From: Paenibacillaceae bacterium GAS479
GTDB lineage: Bacteria > Bacillota > Bacilli > Paenibacillales > Paenibacillaceae
DNA: 64,000 nt
Assembly: GCA_900105225.1 (NCBI GenBank)
Contig: LT629764.1
Coordinates: forward strand, 4,484,501-4,548,500
Direction of reading: 5' to 3'
Shown here one piece after another: positions 35,796 to 45,217 of this stretch. The translations under genes and the position numbers were made by a program. Every line of letters begins with the position of its first letter. Position 1 is the first letter of the stretch. The notes beneath the pieces are model-generated. The model did not search any database. It had not been told where the DNA came from and saw nothing but the letters and a program-made list of their open reading frames with translations.

Positions 35796-37535
35796 TCAAC
35801 AGGGCAGCCAGATTTCAATTTTTGTGCCTTGACGCAGCTTGGATTGTACTTGAATTTTACCGTCATGTGCTTCCACGATCGTTTTGGCGATGCTCATTCC
35901 GAGTCCTGAGCCGACCGTTGACTCATCCGTATTGGTTCCCCGGTAATAACGATTAAACAAATGATGCAGCGTTTCCTCATCCATCCCTTTTCCATTATCG
36001 ATGACTCGAATGAATGCCTGGTTGTTCACCCTGCCGATAGAGACGGTGATGACTATACCCCGTGGATTATGCTTCACAGCGTTGGACAGCAGATTGTCCA
36101 TTAGACGATGCAGCCAAATTTCATCCGCCATTATCAGCAGAGGACGCTCATTCCCAATGTAGCGAAAATGATCCTCCGACAAGGTACTGTCGTTGATGTA
36201 CTTCAGTACGGAATTACGTACTAGCTCATCTAAATCCATCTCCCGCAGCTCCATGATCGAATCACCCTGTTTAAGCTGATGAACCATGGAGAAGTCGGAG
36301 ATAAGCTCAAGCATATAATCTCCCTTTTCCCGGATCGTCGATCCCATAATTCGCATCTCCTCTGAGCTCCATTGCTCCGGCAAGCTCTCCAGCATATAAC
36401 CATAACCTTGAATGGTAGACAGAGGTGTACGCAGATCGTGAGATATCCCTGACATCCAGTCCGCTTGCGCTTTTTCCAGTCTATCTCGCTCCTTTTCCAT
36501 TTGGGCCAATTTATGGGTCATCTGATAGAAGGATTCAACCACCTCCTTATAGAGCCTGTAGCGGATTCGCATCTTGCCGTCACGGCGGAATATTTTGCGT
36601 TTGTCCTTGGTGGTCAGCACTTGATCGTACTGTCCGCGGCCCATACGTTCGAACCAGCCTGTAAACAGAATCAGTGGTTGACTGTAGCGGTAGCCATGCC
36701 AGATGGAGATAGGTACGGCCAAAAGCAAGATCAGACCTGAAAACCAGAAGAGTTTGCGAGTTGCGGTATCCAGCGCAGGATGCTTCAGAAGTTTTCCCGT
36801 TGCATTGGACGTATAGAGCACCCAGGTCATTCCGCTGGTCTTGTCCCGGTGCGCGACAATATTCGTGTCGTAGTTGCCGGGTGATTGCTGGATGGCCAGA
36901 ATATCTAGCGGACGATATGCCTTTTGCATAAATTTTTCATCGCCGATGTCTTGTACGATATGACCAGAGGGGTTGATTACTTGCAGATAGCTATCATTTT
37001 CACGCAGCTGTTGATCCAGAAGGAGAAGTGCTTTGCTCTGCACCATACCCTGCTGTTCGTAGGCATCAAACCAAGCCACGAGTTGGTCAAGGTCAGCACT
37101 AGAGTACCCCAGTATGTATAACAGCGGCTCGTTGTAAGTAAAATTCAGCCCAGTGTGAACCGTATATTTCCCGGATGTCCGTGTCTGTTGAATATCGAGC
37201 AGTTGAGCGCTGGAGTAGACGGTCGGTAACGCTGGCTGAGTAGCTGTATTGACGCCGAAGATCACTTCCCCTTTGGCATTAACAATCTGCAGCCACATTC
37301 CTTTTTCCTCGATGAGCTCGTCCCATTTAGAGGGAATCCGAATCGCTCCATCCTTGTATTTAGCCTCTAGAGCAATTGTTTGCAGGGCGCCGATTGGAAA
37401 GCCCCGGCGCAGCTCATTATTTGTCATGTTCTGTAAAAAAATCAAGAGAGCAGCCAAAGTAACAACCACAATTAACAAGGAAAAAAAGATTAATTGATAC
37501 GTGAAGTGGAAGGCCATACGTTGCCTTATCTTCAT
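35796..37535 (-). CDS. Membrane sensor histidine kinase
   Basis: 579 aa. One N-terminal membrane segment (about 12-35), an extracytoplasmic sensor of about 220 residues, a second membrane segment (FWFSGLILLLAVPISIWHGY), then HisKA with SHDLRTPLSTIQGYG (phosphorylated His near 366) and HATPase_c (NLLSNAVKHNP, NGKGMDEE, GLGMSIAKTIVEAHDGKI). ATG 37535 overlaps the response-regulator stop; a GTG three bases earlier is possible. It phosphorylates the regulator encoded upstream. Its signal is unknown. Confidence 0.93.
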   Translation of the reverse strand: MKIRQRMAFHFTYQLIFFSLLIVVVTLAALLIFLQNMTNNELRRGFPIGALQTIALEAKYKDGAIRIPSKWDELIEEKGMWLQIVNAKGEVIFGVNTATQPALPTVYSSAQLLDIQQTRTSGKYTVHTGLNFTYNEPLLYILGYSSADLDQLVAWFDAYEQQGMVQSKALLLLDQQLRENDSYLQVINPSGHIVQDIGDEKFMQKAYRPLDILAIQQSPGNYDTNIVAHRDKTSGMTWVLYTSNATGKLLKHPALDTATRKLFWFSGLILLLAVPISIWHGYRYSQPLILFTGWFERMGRGQYDQVLTTKDKRKIFRRDGKMRIRYRLYKEVVESFYQMTHKLAQMEKERDRLEKAQADWMSGISHDLRTPLSTIQGYGYMLESLPEQWSSEEMRIMGSTIREKGDYMLELISDFSMVHQLKQGDSIMELREMDLDELVRNSVLKYINDSTLSEDHFRYIGNERPLLIMADEIWLHRLMDNLLSNAVKHNPRGIVITVSIGRVNNQAFIRVIDNGKGMDEETLHHLFNRYYRGTNTDESTVGSGLGMSIAKTIVEAHDGKIQVQSKLRQGTKIEIWLPC

Positions 37536-38269
37536 CACTCCTGCGACTCCTTCACGAGCTTGTAGCCGATCCCGCGTATGGTAAGCAACAGCTGCGGATT
37601 GCCGGGATCAATCTCGATCCGCTCTCGTATGCGCCGGATATGTACGATTACCGTCGAATCGTCTCCATGGCCGTTAATGCCCCAAACCTTGTCGTAGAGC
37701 TGTGTTTTGGAAAATACGATCCCGGGATGCTTGCAGAAATGCACCAATAGCTGAAAGACCTGGGCGGGACAGGAAACCGGATTTCCATCCACGATCAGCT
37801 CGCCCTCTGCCTCATTGATGGTGAAGCGGTGGGATCGGTAAACTCCCAAATCGGGTCGTATCGCGGGATCGGTTGTAGGAACTTCCGGCTCTAGACGACG
37901 TATGCGCGCCTGAATTCTTGCTGCTACCTCCAGGGGATTGAAGGGCTTCGTGATATAATCGTCCCCTCCCATGGCGAAGCCTCGCAGGACATCGAGATCG
38001 GAAGCTTTGGCTGTCAAAAACAATATATGAGGATTTCCGTATTCACGGAGTTTGGAGCAGAGCTCCAGTCCGCTGCCGTCGGGAAGCATAATGTCGAGCA
38101 GAATGATATCGGGGGCAGCGCGCGCCGCTAAGTCAAGCGCTTCCGCGCAGGTTGAAGCCACGTACAATTGATGAAACCCTTCCCTGCGAAGCACCATTTG
38201 CAGCATTGTGACAATCGAAGGTTCGTCGTCAACAATAGCGATTTTAACATCGGATAGACTTATCATCAT
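37535..38269 (-). CDS. OmpR/PhoB-family response regulator
   Basis: 244 aa. The receiver domain has the acidic pair (IVDDEP), phospho-acceptor Asp near 59 in ILLDIMLPDG, and TAKASDLD and DDYITKPFNP blocks. The C-terminal winged helix is complete (DDSTVIVHIRRIRERIE, IRGIGYKLV). It is overlapped by the kinase gene and divergent from the M13 peptidase gene; inverted repeats in between may be its binding sites. Confidence 0.93.
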   Translation of the reverse strand: MMISLSDVKIAIVDDEPSIVTMLQMVLRREGFHQLYVASTCAEALDLAARAAPDIILLDIMLPDGSGLELCSKLREYGNPHILFLTAKASDLDVLRGFAMGGDDYITKPFNPLEVAARIQARIRRLEPEVPTTDPAIRPDLGVYRSHRFTINEAEGELIVDGNPVSCPAQVFQLLVHFCKHPGIVFSKTQLYDKVWGINGHGDDSTVIVHIRRIRERIEIDPGNPQLLLTIRGIGYKLVKESQE

Positions 38270-38306
38270 TTCACCCTACTTCATCGTAGAATATGCACAT
38301 TAACAC

Positions 38307-38359
38307 AACCTAAACAGCTGGAGGGAAGTTAAGCTTCTGTTCATCTATTCGTTTAGGTT
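38307..38359. promoter_or_regulatory. Separated inverted repeat between response regulator and M13 gene
   Basis: AACCTAAAC (38307-38315) and its exact complement GTTTAGGTT (38351-38359) lie 35 bp apart in the divergent promoter region. OmpR-type regulators often bind such repeated half-sites; the link to this regulator is inference. Confidence 0.4.
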
Positions 38360-38429
38360 CTGTTTCATTGACGCTTGTAGGATAGGAAATAGTTGCTATT
38401 TAGTTACTTTCAAAAGAGGGAGTGTAGGT

Positions 38430-40766
38430 ATGAAAAAAATCAGTGCTCTATTACTTTCCTTAAGCCTGCTTGCTTCTGGCGTCTCTTCTGTACATGCATC
38501 AGATAAAACCTCAACCGTATGGGTAAACGGCAAACAAATCCAGTTCAATAAATCCGAACCGATCATCGCGAACGGGGTGACATTCGTTCCAATACGCCCG
38601 CTGATGGAGAAGTTCGGTATGAAAATGGAATGGGTTGAATCGACCCGAACGATCAGCGGTACGAAAGGAAACTTTTCTTTATCTATGAAAATTGGCAGCA
38701 CAAACGCAACTGCAAACGGAAAATCAGTTAAGGTCAATGCCGCGCCTAAGCAAATTCAGAATGTAACTTATGCGCCGCTCCGTTTTATCGCGGAGGCTGC
38801 AGGCTTTAAAGTTGCTTGGGATTCGTCGCTGCGTCAGGTCATCCTTACATCCAAGTCCACCGATGAAACAGCAACAGTTCGACTGCAAGACGACTTTTAT
38901 AAAGCTGTAAACGGGAAATGGCTGGAGTCCACACAATTGCCAGCGGATATAATGAGTACAGGCTTCTTTGAAGAACTCGATACGGATGTAAAGGAGCTTT
39001 TGTCCGCGGATATGGCCAAAATGGCAGCTGAAGGACGCGACAAAACCGATGACGATATCGGCAATATGATTAAATTTTACAAGCTTGCCGCCGACAGAGA
39101 AACCTTAAACAAACAGGGATATGAAGCCATTAAAGAGGATATTGCAACAATTAAATCGATAAACAGTTTGGCAGCCTTTGCAAAAAATCAAAAGGATCTC
39201 TATTTTAGAGGACTTGCTTTACCATTTGGTTTGAGTTACCTGGCTGATATGAAAAATGCAACAACAACCGCTCTATATCTCGATGTTCCTGAACCTGCGT
39301 TGCTGGATAAGAGCTACTATGAATCTAAAAATCCTCAAAGCGAAGTATTTTTAGGATTATACAAGAAAATGCTGTCGGAGCTATTGGTAATGGTCGGGGA
39401 AACACAACAAGAAGCCGATCGAATTGCCAGTGAAGCGGTAGCTTTCGAAAAAGAGTTTGTACAATATAAACTAAGCTCACAAGAACTTAGCAATATCGAA
39501 TCGATTTATAACCCGAAAACCATCGATGAATTAAAAGCATACAGCAAAAATATTGATCTGGAAAAATTTTTGATAGATGTTGTTGGCAAAACCCCAAAGC
39601 ATATTTCTGTCGCCTCTACAAAGTATTTTGAAAACCTGGATAAGATTATCAACGAGAACAATTGGGAGAAAATAAAAAGTTGGACTTATGCGACTTTTTT
39701 ATTACAATCCGCCCCTTTGCTAACCAATGATTTTGTACAAACATCGGCTCAATTGAAGAAAGTGCTGTTGGGCAAAGGAAAAATGGAACCACTTGAAGGG
39801 GCAGTTTATAATATCGTAAATTTACCATTTCTATATGTTATGGGAAGTTATTATGGTCAAACTTACCTTGGAGCAGAAGCAAAGCAAGATGTTACGGAGA
39901 TGGTTAACAACATCATTGGAGTTTACAAAACCAAGTTACTTAAAAATGATTGGATGTCGGACAAAACGAAGAAAGAAGCGATTAACAAACTGGACAATAT
40001 GAACATGCTCGTTGGCTATCCGGAAAAGTTGGAAGACGTTTATTCGTCATTAAAGGTAGATGAAAATAAGACGTTATATGAGAATAATCGTTCCATGCTA
40101 ACGATGATCCTGAAAAACAGCTTTGCCAAAATCGATCAACCCGTTAATCGGAATGAGTGGCTTATGTCACCAAATACAGTGAATGCGTCCTATCTAGCGC
40201 TGACAAACACGGTGACGATTCCAGCTGCGTTTCTTCGGGCGCCAATTTATGATAAAAATCAAAGCGCAAGCCGGAATTATGGCGCTATAGGCGCTGTTAT
40301 CGGGCATGAAATTATTCACGGCTTTGATACAAATGGAGCCAAATTTGACGAGATTGGAAATTTGAGAAGATGGTGGACGGAAGAGGACTACAAGAGCTTC
40401 GAAGGTAAAGCAAAGGCTGTTATTGACCAATACAATGGAGTAGAGTACTTGGGCCGAAAAATCAATGGACAAGTGACCGTATCCGAAAATATAGGAGACA
40501 TTGGCGGACTAACGGGCGCTCTTGAAGCGGTAAAACAATTGCCGGATGCCAATCTGAAAGAGTTTTATCAGTCCTGGGCTACCGTATGGAGACAAAAGGC
40601 CCGTCCTGAATATGAACAATTGTTTTTTATAATCTCTCGGCATTCGCCAAATAAAGTAAGGGTAAACACCGTTATTGCTAACACCGATGAGTTTTACTCC
40701 ACTTTTAATGTGAAAAAAGGTGATGCGATGTACATTGCTCCAGAGGACAGAGTTAGTGTTTGGTAA
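38430..40766 (+). CDS. Secreted M13 (neprilysin/PepO-like) metallopeptidase with copper-amine-oxidase-N domain, copy 1
   Basis: 778 aa. Signal peptide (about residues 1-24), copper-amine-oxidase-N domain at about 30-145 (PIIANGVTFVPIRPLMEKFG, TYAPLRFIAEAAGFKVAWD), then an M13 peptidase: LQDDFYKAVNGKWLE, NTVNASYLAL, and zinc motif GHEIIHGFDTNGAKFD near residue 626 with the third ligand in SENIGDIGGLTGA. Neprilysin-type enzymes cut oligopeptides. The added domain probably anchors or docks the enzyme at the cell surface. GGGAGTG precedes the start. A tandem paralogue follows after 51 bp. Confidence 0.92.
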   Translation: MKKISALLLSLSLLASGVSSVHASDKTSTVWVNGKQIQFNKSEPIIANGVTFVPIRPLMEKFGMKMEWVESTRTISGTKGNFSLSMKIGSTNATANGKSVKVNAAPKQIQNVTYAPLRFIAEAAGFKVAWDSSLRQVILTSKSTDETATVRLQDDFYKAVNGKWLESTQLPADIMSTGFFEELDTDVKELLSADMAKMAAEGRDKTDDDIGNMIKFYKLAADRETLNKQGYEAIKEDIATIKSINSLAAFAKNQKDLYFRGLALPFGLSYLADMKNATTTALYLDVPEPALLDKSYYESKNPQSEVFLGLYKKMLSELLVMVGETQQEADRIASEAVAFEKEFVQYKLSSQELSNIESIYNPKTIDELKAYSKNIDLEKFLIDVVGKTPKHISVASTKYFENLDKIINENNWEKIKSWTYATFLLQSAPLLTNDFVQTSAQLKKVLLGKGKMEPLEGAVYNIVNLPFLYVMGSYYGQTYLGAEAKQDVTEMVNNIIGVYKTKLLKNDWMSDKTKKEAINKLDNMNMLVGYPEKLEDVYSSLKVDENKTLYENNRSMLTMILKNSFAKIDQPVNRNEWLMSPNTVNASYLALTNTVTIPAAFLRAPIYDKNQSASRNYGAIGAVIGHEIIHGFDTNGAKFDEIGNLRRWWTEEDYKSFEGKAKAVIDQYNGVEYLGRKINGQVTVSENIGDIGGLTGALEAVKQLPDANLKEFYQSWATVWRQKARPEYEQLFFIISRHSPNKVRVNTVIANTDEFYSTFNVKKGDAMYIAPEDRVSVW

Positions 40767-40817
40767 GTTTTATGAAATAGATGCTGCTTAGTTAGTTCTA
40801 AGAGAAGGAGTGTATAT

Positions 40818-43136
40818 ATGAAAAAAATCAGTGCCCTCTTACTATCCTTAAGCCTGCTTGCTACTGGAGTCTCTTCTGTACATGCATCCAATGAAGCCTC
40901 AACCATATGGATCAACGGCAAGCAAATCGAGTTCAATAAACCGATCATTGAAAAAGGGGTGACACTCGTTCCGATACGCCCGCTTTTGGAGAAGCTCGGT
41001 ATGAAAGTGAATTGGGTTGAATCGACCCGTACGATCAGCGGTACAAAAGAAAACTTCTCTGTCTCTATGCAAATTGGCAGCAAAAACGCAACTTCAAATG
41101 GAAAATCAGTCAAGGTTAATATGGCGCCTAAGCAAATTCGGAGTATGACTTATGCGCCGCTTCGTTTTGTCGCCGGGGCTGCGGGTTATAGAGTAGCTTG
41201 GGACCCATCGTCGCGCCGGATTAATCTTACCTCCAAGTCCACCGATAAAAAAGTTCGACTGCAAGACGACTTCTATGACGCTGTAAATGCGGATTGGCTT
41301 ACGTCCACAAAATTGCCAGCAGGTAAAAAGACTACAGGCTACTTTGAAGAACTCGGTACGGATGTAAGAGAGCTGTTGTCCGCGGATCTGGCCAAAATGG
41401 CGGCTGAAGGACGTAATAAAACCGATGACGAGATCGGCAACATGGTTGAATTTTACAAGCTTGCCGCCGACAGAGAAACCTTAAATAAACAGGGATATGA
41501 AGCCATTAAGGCGGATATCGCAGCAATTAAATCGATAAATAGCTTGGAAGAATTTGAGAAAAATCAAAAGGATCTTTATTTTAGAGGAATCGGCATGCCA
41601 TTTGCTATGTTCCCTTTGCCTGATATGAAAAATGCGAAAAAAAACGCTCTATATATCGATGTTCCTGTACCCGCGCTGCCGGATAAGAGCTTCTACTCGC
41701 CAGAAAATCCTCAGAGCGAAACATTTTTAGGGTTATACAAAAAAATGCTGTCAGAACTATTGGTAATGGTCGGGGAAACGAAACAAGAAGCAGATCGAAT
41801 TTCCGGTGAAGCGGTGGCTTTCGAAAAAGATTATATGCAATATTCTCTAAGCTCGGCAGAACTCGCCAATTTCGAATTGATTTATAACCCAAAAACGATC
41901 ACGGAGTTAAAAGCATACAGCAATAATATGGACCTGGAAAAATTCCTGGTGGATGTTGTCGGCAAAGCTCCAGAGCATATTTCTATCTCACAAGTAAAGT
42001 ATTTTGAGAACTTGGACAAGGTTATCAATGAAAACAATTGGGACAAAATGAAAAGCTGGACGTACGCGACCTTTGTATTAAAATCCGCGCCTTTGTTATC
42101 CGATGGGTTTGTACAGGCATCGGCTCAATTGAAAAATGCGCTGTTGGGCCAAGAGAAAATGGAAGAAACAATTTATAATATTGTGAATTCACCCTTCCAA
42201 TTTGTTGCCGGATACTATTATGGTAATAAATACCTTGGCGCGGAAGCAAAGCAGGATGTTACGAACATAATTGAAAACATGCTTGGAGTTTACAAAAACA
42301 AGCTGTTGAAAAATGATTGGATGTCGGAGCAAACGAAGAAGGAAGCGATCAAAAAACTGGATAATATGAACATGCTCGTTGGTTATCCAGATAAGCTCGC
42401 AGACGTTTATTCGTTGTTAAAGGTGGATGAAAAGAAGACGTTATTTGAGAACGATCGATTCATGCAAACGATAATTATGAAAAACAACTTCGCAAAAATA
42501 GATCAGCTCGTTGACCGGAATGATTGGACGTTCTTGTCGCCAAATACAGTGAACGCATCCTATCTGGCATTGACGAACACGGCGACGATTCCCGCCGCGT
42601 TTCTACAGGCGCCAATTTATGATAAAAATCAAAGCGCAAGCCGGAATTATGGCGCTATAGGCGCTATTATCGGGCATGAAATTATTCACGGATTTGATAC
42701 AAATGGAGCCAAGTATGACGAAGTTGGAAATTTGAGAAGATGGTGGACGGAAAAGGACTACAAAAACTTTGAAAAAGTCGCACAGACTATTATTGACCAA
42801 TACAATGGAGTGGAGTATTTCGGGCAAAAAATCAATGGTAAAATGACCGTATCCGAAAATATAGGAGACATTGGAGGACTAACGGGCGCTCTCGAAGCGG
42901 TGAAAAAGTTGCCGGATGCCAATCTGCAAGAGTTTTATCAATCCTGGGCTTCCATCTGGAGACGAAAAGCTAGTCCTGAATTTGAACAAGTGTTTCTTGT
43001 AACTTCTAGACATTCACCGCATAAGGTCAGAGTAAATACCGTTATTGCCAACACCGACGAGTTCTACTCCACATTTGGTGTCAAAAAAGGTGATGCGATG
43101 TATATTGCCCCGGAGGACAGAGTTAGTATTTGGTAA
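40818..43136 (+). CDS. Secreted M13 metallopeptidase with copper-amine-oxidase-N domain, copy 2
   Basis: 772 aa, same domain order as copy 1 and clearly a tandem duplicate: the signal peptide (MKKISALLLSLSLLATGVSS) and the zinc motif region (GHEIIHGFDTNGAKYD, near 619) are nearly identical, while the middle of the peptidase domain has diverged and has small indels. All zinc ligands are kept, so it should be active. The leader and ribosome site (GAAGGAGTG) are duplicated too. Divergence in the substrate-binding part suggests different peptide preference. Confidence 0.92.
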   Translation: MKKISALLLSLSLLATGVSSVHASNEASTIWINGKQIEFNKPIIEKGVTLVPIRPLLEKLGMKVNWVESTRTISGTKENFSVSMQIGSKNATSNGKSVKVNMAPKQIRSMTYAPLRFVAGAAGYRVAWDPSSRRINLTSKSTDKKVRLQDDFYDAVNADWLTSTKLPAGKKTTGYFEELGTDVRELLSADLAKMAAEGRNKTDDEIGNMVEFYKLAADRETLNKQGYEAIKADIAAIKSINSLEEFEKNQKDLYFRGIGMPFAMFPLPDMKNAKKNALYIDVPVPALPDKSFYSPENPQSETFLGLYKKMLSELLVMVGETKQEADRISGEAVAFEKDYMQYSLSSAELANFELIYNPKTITELKAYSNNMDLEKFLVDVVGKAPEHISISQVKYFENLDKVINENNWDKMKSWTYATFVLKSAPLLSDGFVQASAQLKNALLGQEKMEETIYNIVNSPFQFVAGYYYGNKYLGAEAKQDVTNIIENMLGVYKNKLLKNDWMSEQTKKEAIKKLDNMNMLVGYPDKLADVYSLLKVDEKKTLFENDRFMQTIIMKNNFAKIDQLVDRNDWTFLSPNTVNASYLALTNTATIPAAFLQAPIYDKNQSASRNYGAIGAIIGHEIIHGFDTNGAKYDEVGNLRRWWTEKDYKNFEKVAQTIIDQYNGVEYFGQKINGKMTVSENIGDIGGLTGALEAVKKLPDANLQEFYQSWASIWRRKASPEFEQVFLVTSRHSPHKVRVNTVIANTDEFYSTFGVKKGDAMYIAPEDRVSIW

Positions 43137-43213
43137 AAAAGAAGCGATATAATAGTGCAGCAACGGGGGCCTTCACAAAAGCCCTCACAAAAAAGGGAAT
43201 AAAGCGCGTCAGC

Positions 43214-43256
43214 AAGACGGGAGGAGACTGAGCCAAGCTCAGCTTCCTCCCGTCTT
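43214..43256 (+). terminator. Strong hairpin after the M13 pair
   Basis: AAGACGGGAGGAGACTGAG pairs with CTCAGCTTCCTCCCGTCTT around CCAAG, a very stable stem with a weak T tract (CTTCGTTT). It is probably the operon terminator. 43257-43499 shows no gene I can support. Confidence 0.65.
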
Positions 43257-43499
43257 CGTTTATCTGCCGTAACGGTGTAACGGCTAAGGCCAAGCAATCC
43301 TGAACAGAGAGCCGATGGTTTTCTGCGCTTCTCGGTCGTCCCCGCATTGTTTCCCATTTTCGCTACAATTGGTCTGATGGCACTAAATAGTTTGAATCAG
43401 TAGGCGCTCTAAGTTTCATTTGTTCATGAAATAATGCACCTTAAATGGAAAAAGACTGCCCCCAAGTGTGGGCAGAGCAGGCTGAAAACCAACCAGCTC

Positions 43500-44021
43500 C
43501 TAAAGGACTTTTTGCTGTATCCTCCTCATTGTTTTCGACCCGATGAAGCCCGAGCTATTGGCCAGTCGAATCAATTTATGCTTATGCGGTTGCAGTTTGG
43601 ATTCAAACTGCTCCCTTTTCAATTCAAAATTCCGTGTCCATTTATACATCATCCTGAGCATCTTCAGATCCGATTTATAATGGCATTTTTCAATACCCAA
43701 GTTCTGCTTCAGGTAGCGGGTGAATATTCGTATTTTGCGTTTCCACAGAGGCGGATCGAGAAAAATAATCGTATCTGCCATTTCAAATAAGCATGAATAG
43801 GATTCCCGATCCGTGCCTTCGAAAATCCAGGGTCCATGTTCATCGATCTCCATGATAACCTCAACCTGTTCGTCCGCTGTACGTTTATAAGACTCCTCCG
43901 AGGTTCGATGGTGAACGATGCAGTCCAATTCATACCAGGGAATATTGAGCTGTATGGACAATCGTTTGGCGAGTGTCGTTTTACCGCTAGCAACAATTCC
44001 GATGATGAGGATTTTGTTCAT
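43500..44021 (-). CDS. P-loop kinase, FlaR / DNA-topology-modulation-like
   Basis: 173 aa. Walker A IIGIVASGKTTLAKRL at residues 6-21 and the family pattern IPWYELDCIVH then IFLDPPLWKRKIRIFTRYLK mark the small adenylate-kinase-like FlaR group. The biochemical substrate of these proteins is not established. Start ATG 44021 follows a GGGGTAGG site. The gene stands alone next to the glycosyltransferase gene in the same direction. Confidence 0.8.
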   Translation of the reverse strand: MNKILIIGIVASGKTTLAKRLSIQLNIPWYELDCIVHHRTSEESYKRTADEQVEVIMEIDEHGPWIFEGTDRESYSCLFEMADTIIFLDPPLWKRKIRIFTRYLKQNLGIEKCHYKSDLKMLRMMYKWTRNFELKREQFESKLQPHKHKLIRLANSSGFIGSKTMRRIQQKVL

Positions 44022-44061
44022 AGGATAACCTACCCCTCATTCATGTTAGGTCAATTGCAGA

Positions 44062-45060
44062 TTACTTCAGCCATTCGGAATAAAATCTTTCATATCCATC
44101 CTTCATGACGCGCCCGCTAAAGCGGCCAAAAGCATAATCTCTATTCGCCTCGGACACACGCAAAGGATGGGCTGCTGCCATGTTCAGCAGCTCGAACCAA
44201 TTACTCTCGCCGCCGGCGAAAGTATGCGTTGAGGAAATATGGCCATAACAGGCATGCTCCGGTTTGACGATAAGTTTACCCATCGCCATCGCTTCCGACA
44301 GCGGCATCGAAAACGTATCAAAGCGGCTGGAACTCCAATACACTTTGGCGGTGTTCATCAGTTGGAACACCTCGTCGCGCGATAAGGCGAAATGCAGCTT
44401 TACGTTGGATGGAATGTCGTACCGTTTCATGCTTTCCCGATAGCGGAGGCCTCCCATCGCCATGATGATCTCTTTGTCTGGATTGCGTCTCGCGTACTCA
44501 AGTGGTAGATCCGGCCTGCGGTTCGGTTCGTCCCGCCCGATCCAGAGGATGCGGTTCTCTACAATCTGCGACGGATCATAATGTTTGCTGGCAAGCTCTT
44601 CTTCAAATCCGATCGGGATGACATCCACATCCGTCACGCCGTAATCGGTGCGGAACAAGCCCTTGAGGTAGTCGGTATGCACAACTGCCTTGTCCACAAT
44701 GGAATAAAACGGCTTCATCATCTCATACCCGGTCAAGTCGGGATGGGGATAGGAATGGGGGAAGAGCACGCATTTGTCAAAAAACATCTTCAGAAACGTA
44801 AAACCCGACACTGTGTAAATAACATGCTCGATCCGTTCCCGATGAAGCTGATCCAGTACAAGATCGTAGTTGACCAGATCGCCCTTCTCGTATTCGTAAC
44901 CGGGTGCTTGATCATAGCCGCTCACATGGCGCTCCGGCGTGATGAACACGATCTCAACGCCAAGCTCGCGGCTCAGCGCCTGCAGTCTCTCTGCATAAAT
45001 CCGTGGTCCTTGCGCCTCCGCGAATTGAATTTTTCTCATGACCAGTCCAACCTTAGTCAA
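44062..45060 (-). CDS. Glycosyltransferase family 4-like protein
   Basis: 332 aa. An N-terminal part without signal peptide (RIYAERLQALSRELGVEIVF) and a C-terminal GT-B domain (RILWIGRDEPNRRPDLPLEY, FALSRDEVFQLMNTAKVYWSSSRFDTFSMPLSEAMAMG) with the acidic pair of GT4 enzymes. Acceptor unknown. The best ribosome site AGGAGGA (45067-45073) is 6 nt before TTG 45060, so a TTG start is preferred over ATG 45039 (MRKIQF). Confidence 0.85.
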   Translation of the reverse strand: MTKVGLVMRKIQFAEAQGPRIYAERLQALSRELGVEIVFITPERHVSGYDQAPGYEYEKGDLVNYDLVLDQLHRERIEHVIYTVSGFTFLKMFFDKCVLFPHSYPHPDLTGYEMMKPFYSIVDKAVVHTDYLKGLFRTDYGVTDVDVIPIGFEEELASKHYDPSQIVENRILWIGRDEPNRRPDLPLEYARRNPDKEIIMAMGGLRYRESMKRYDIPSNVKLHFALSRDEVFQLMNTAKVYWSSSRFDTFSMPLSEAMAMGKLIVKPEHACYGHISSTHTFAGGESNWFELLNMAAAHPLRVSEANRDYAFGRFSGRVMKDGYERFYSEWLK

Positions 45061-45217
45061 TTCTATTCCTCCTGATGCTCTCACTGTTATTCAGCCATTA
45101 TAATCGACCCGTCCATTCGGGGAAATAGGGCGAGTCGGGCTAGGGCTATGCCGAGACGGGTAATACATATAAAGTAAAGGTGAATGAATCCATAAATGGC
45201 AAAAGGAGAGGATGAGC

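Noticed and set aside
43434-43790. Plus-strand frame of 118 codons
   Set aside because: It runs antisense to the P-loop kinase gene and lacks any motif.
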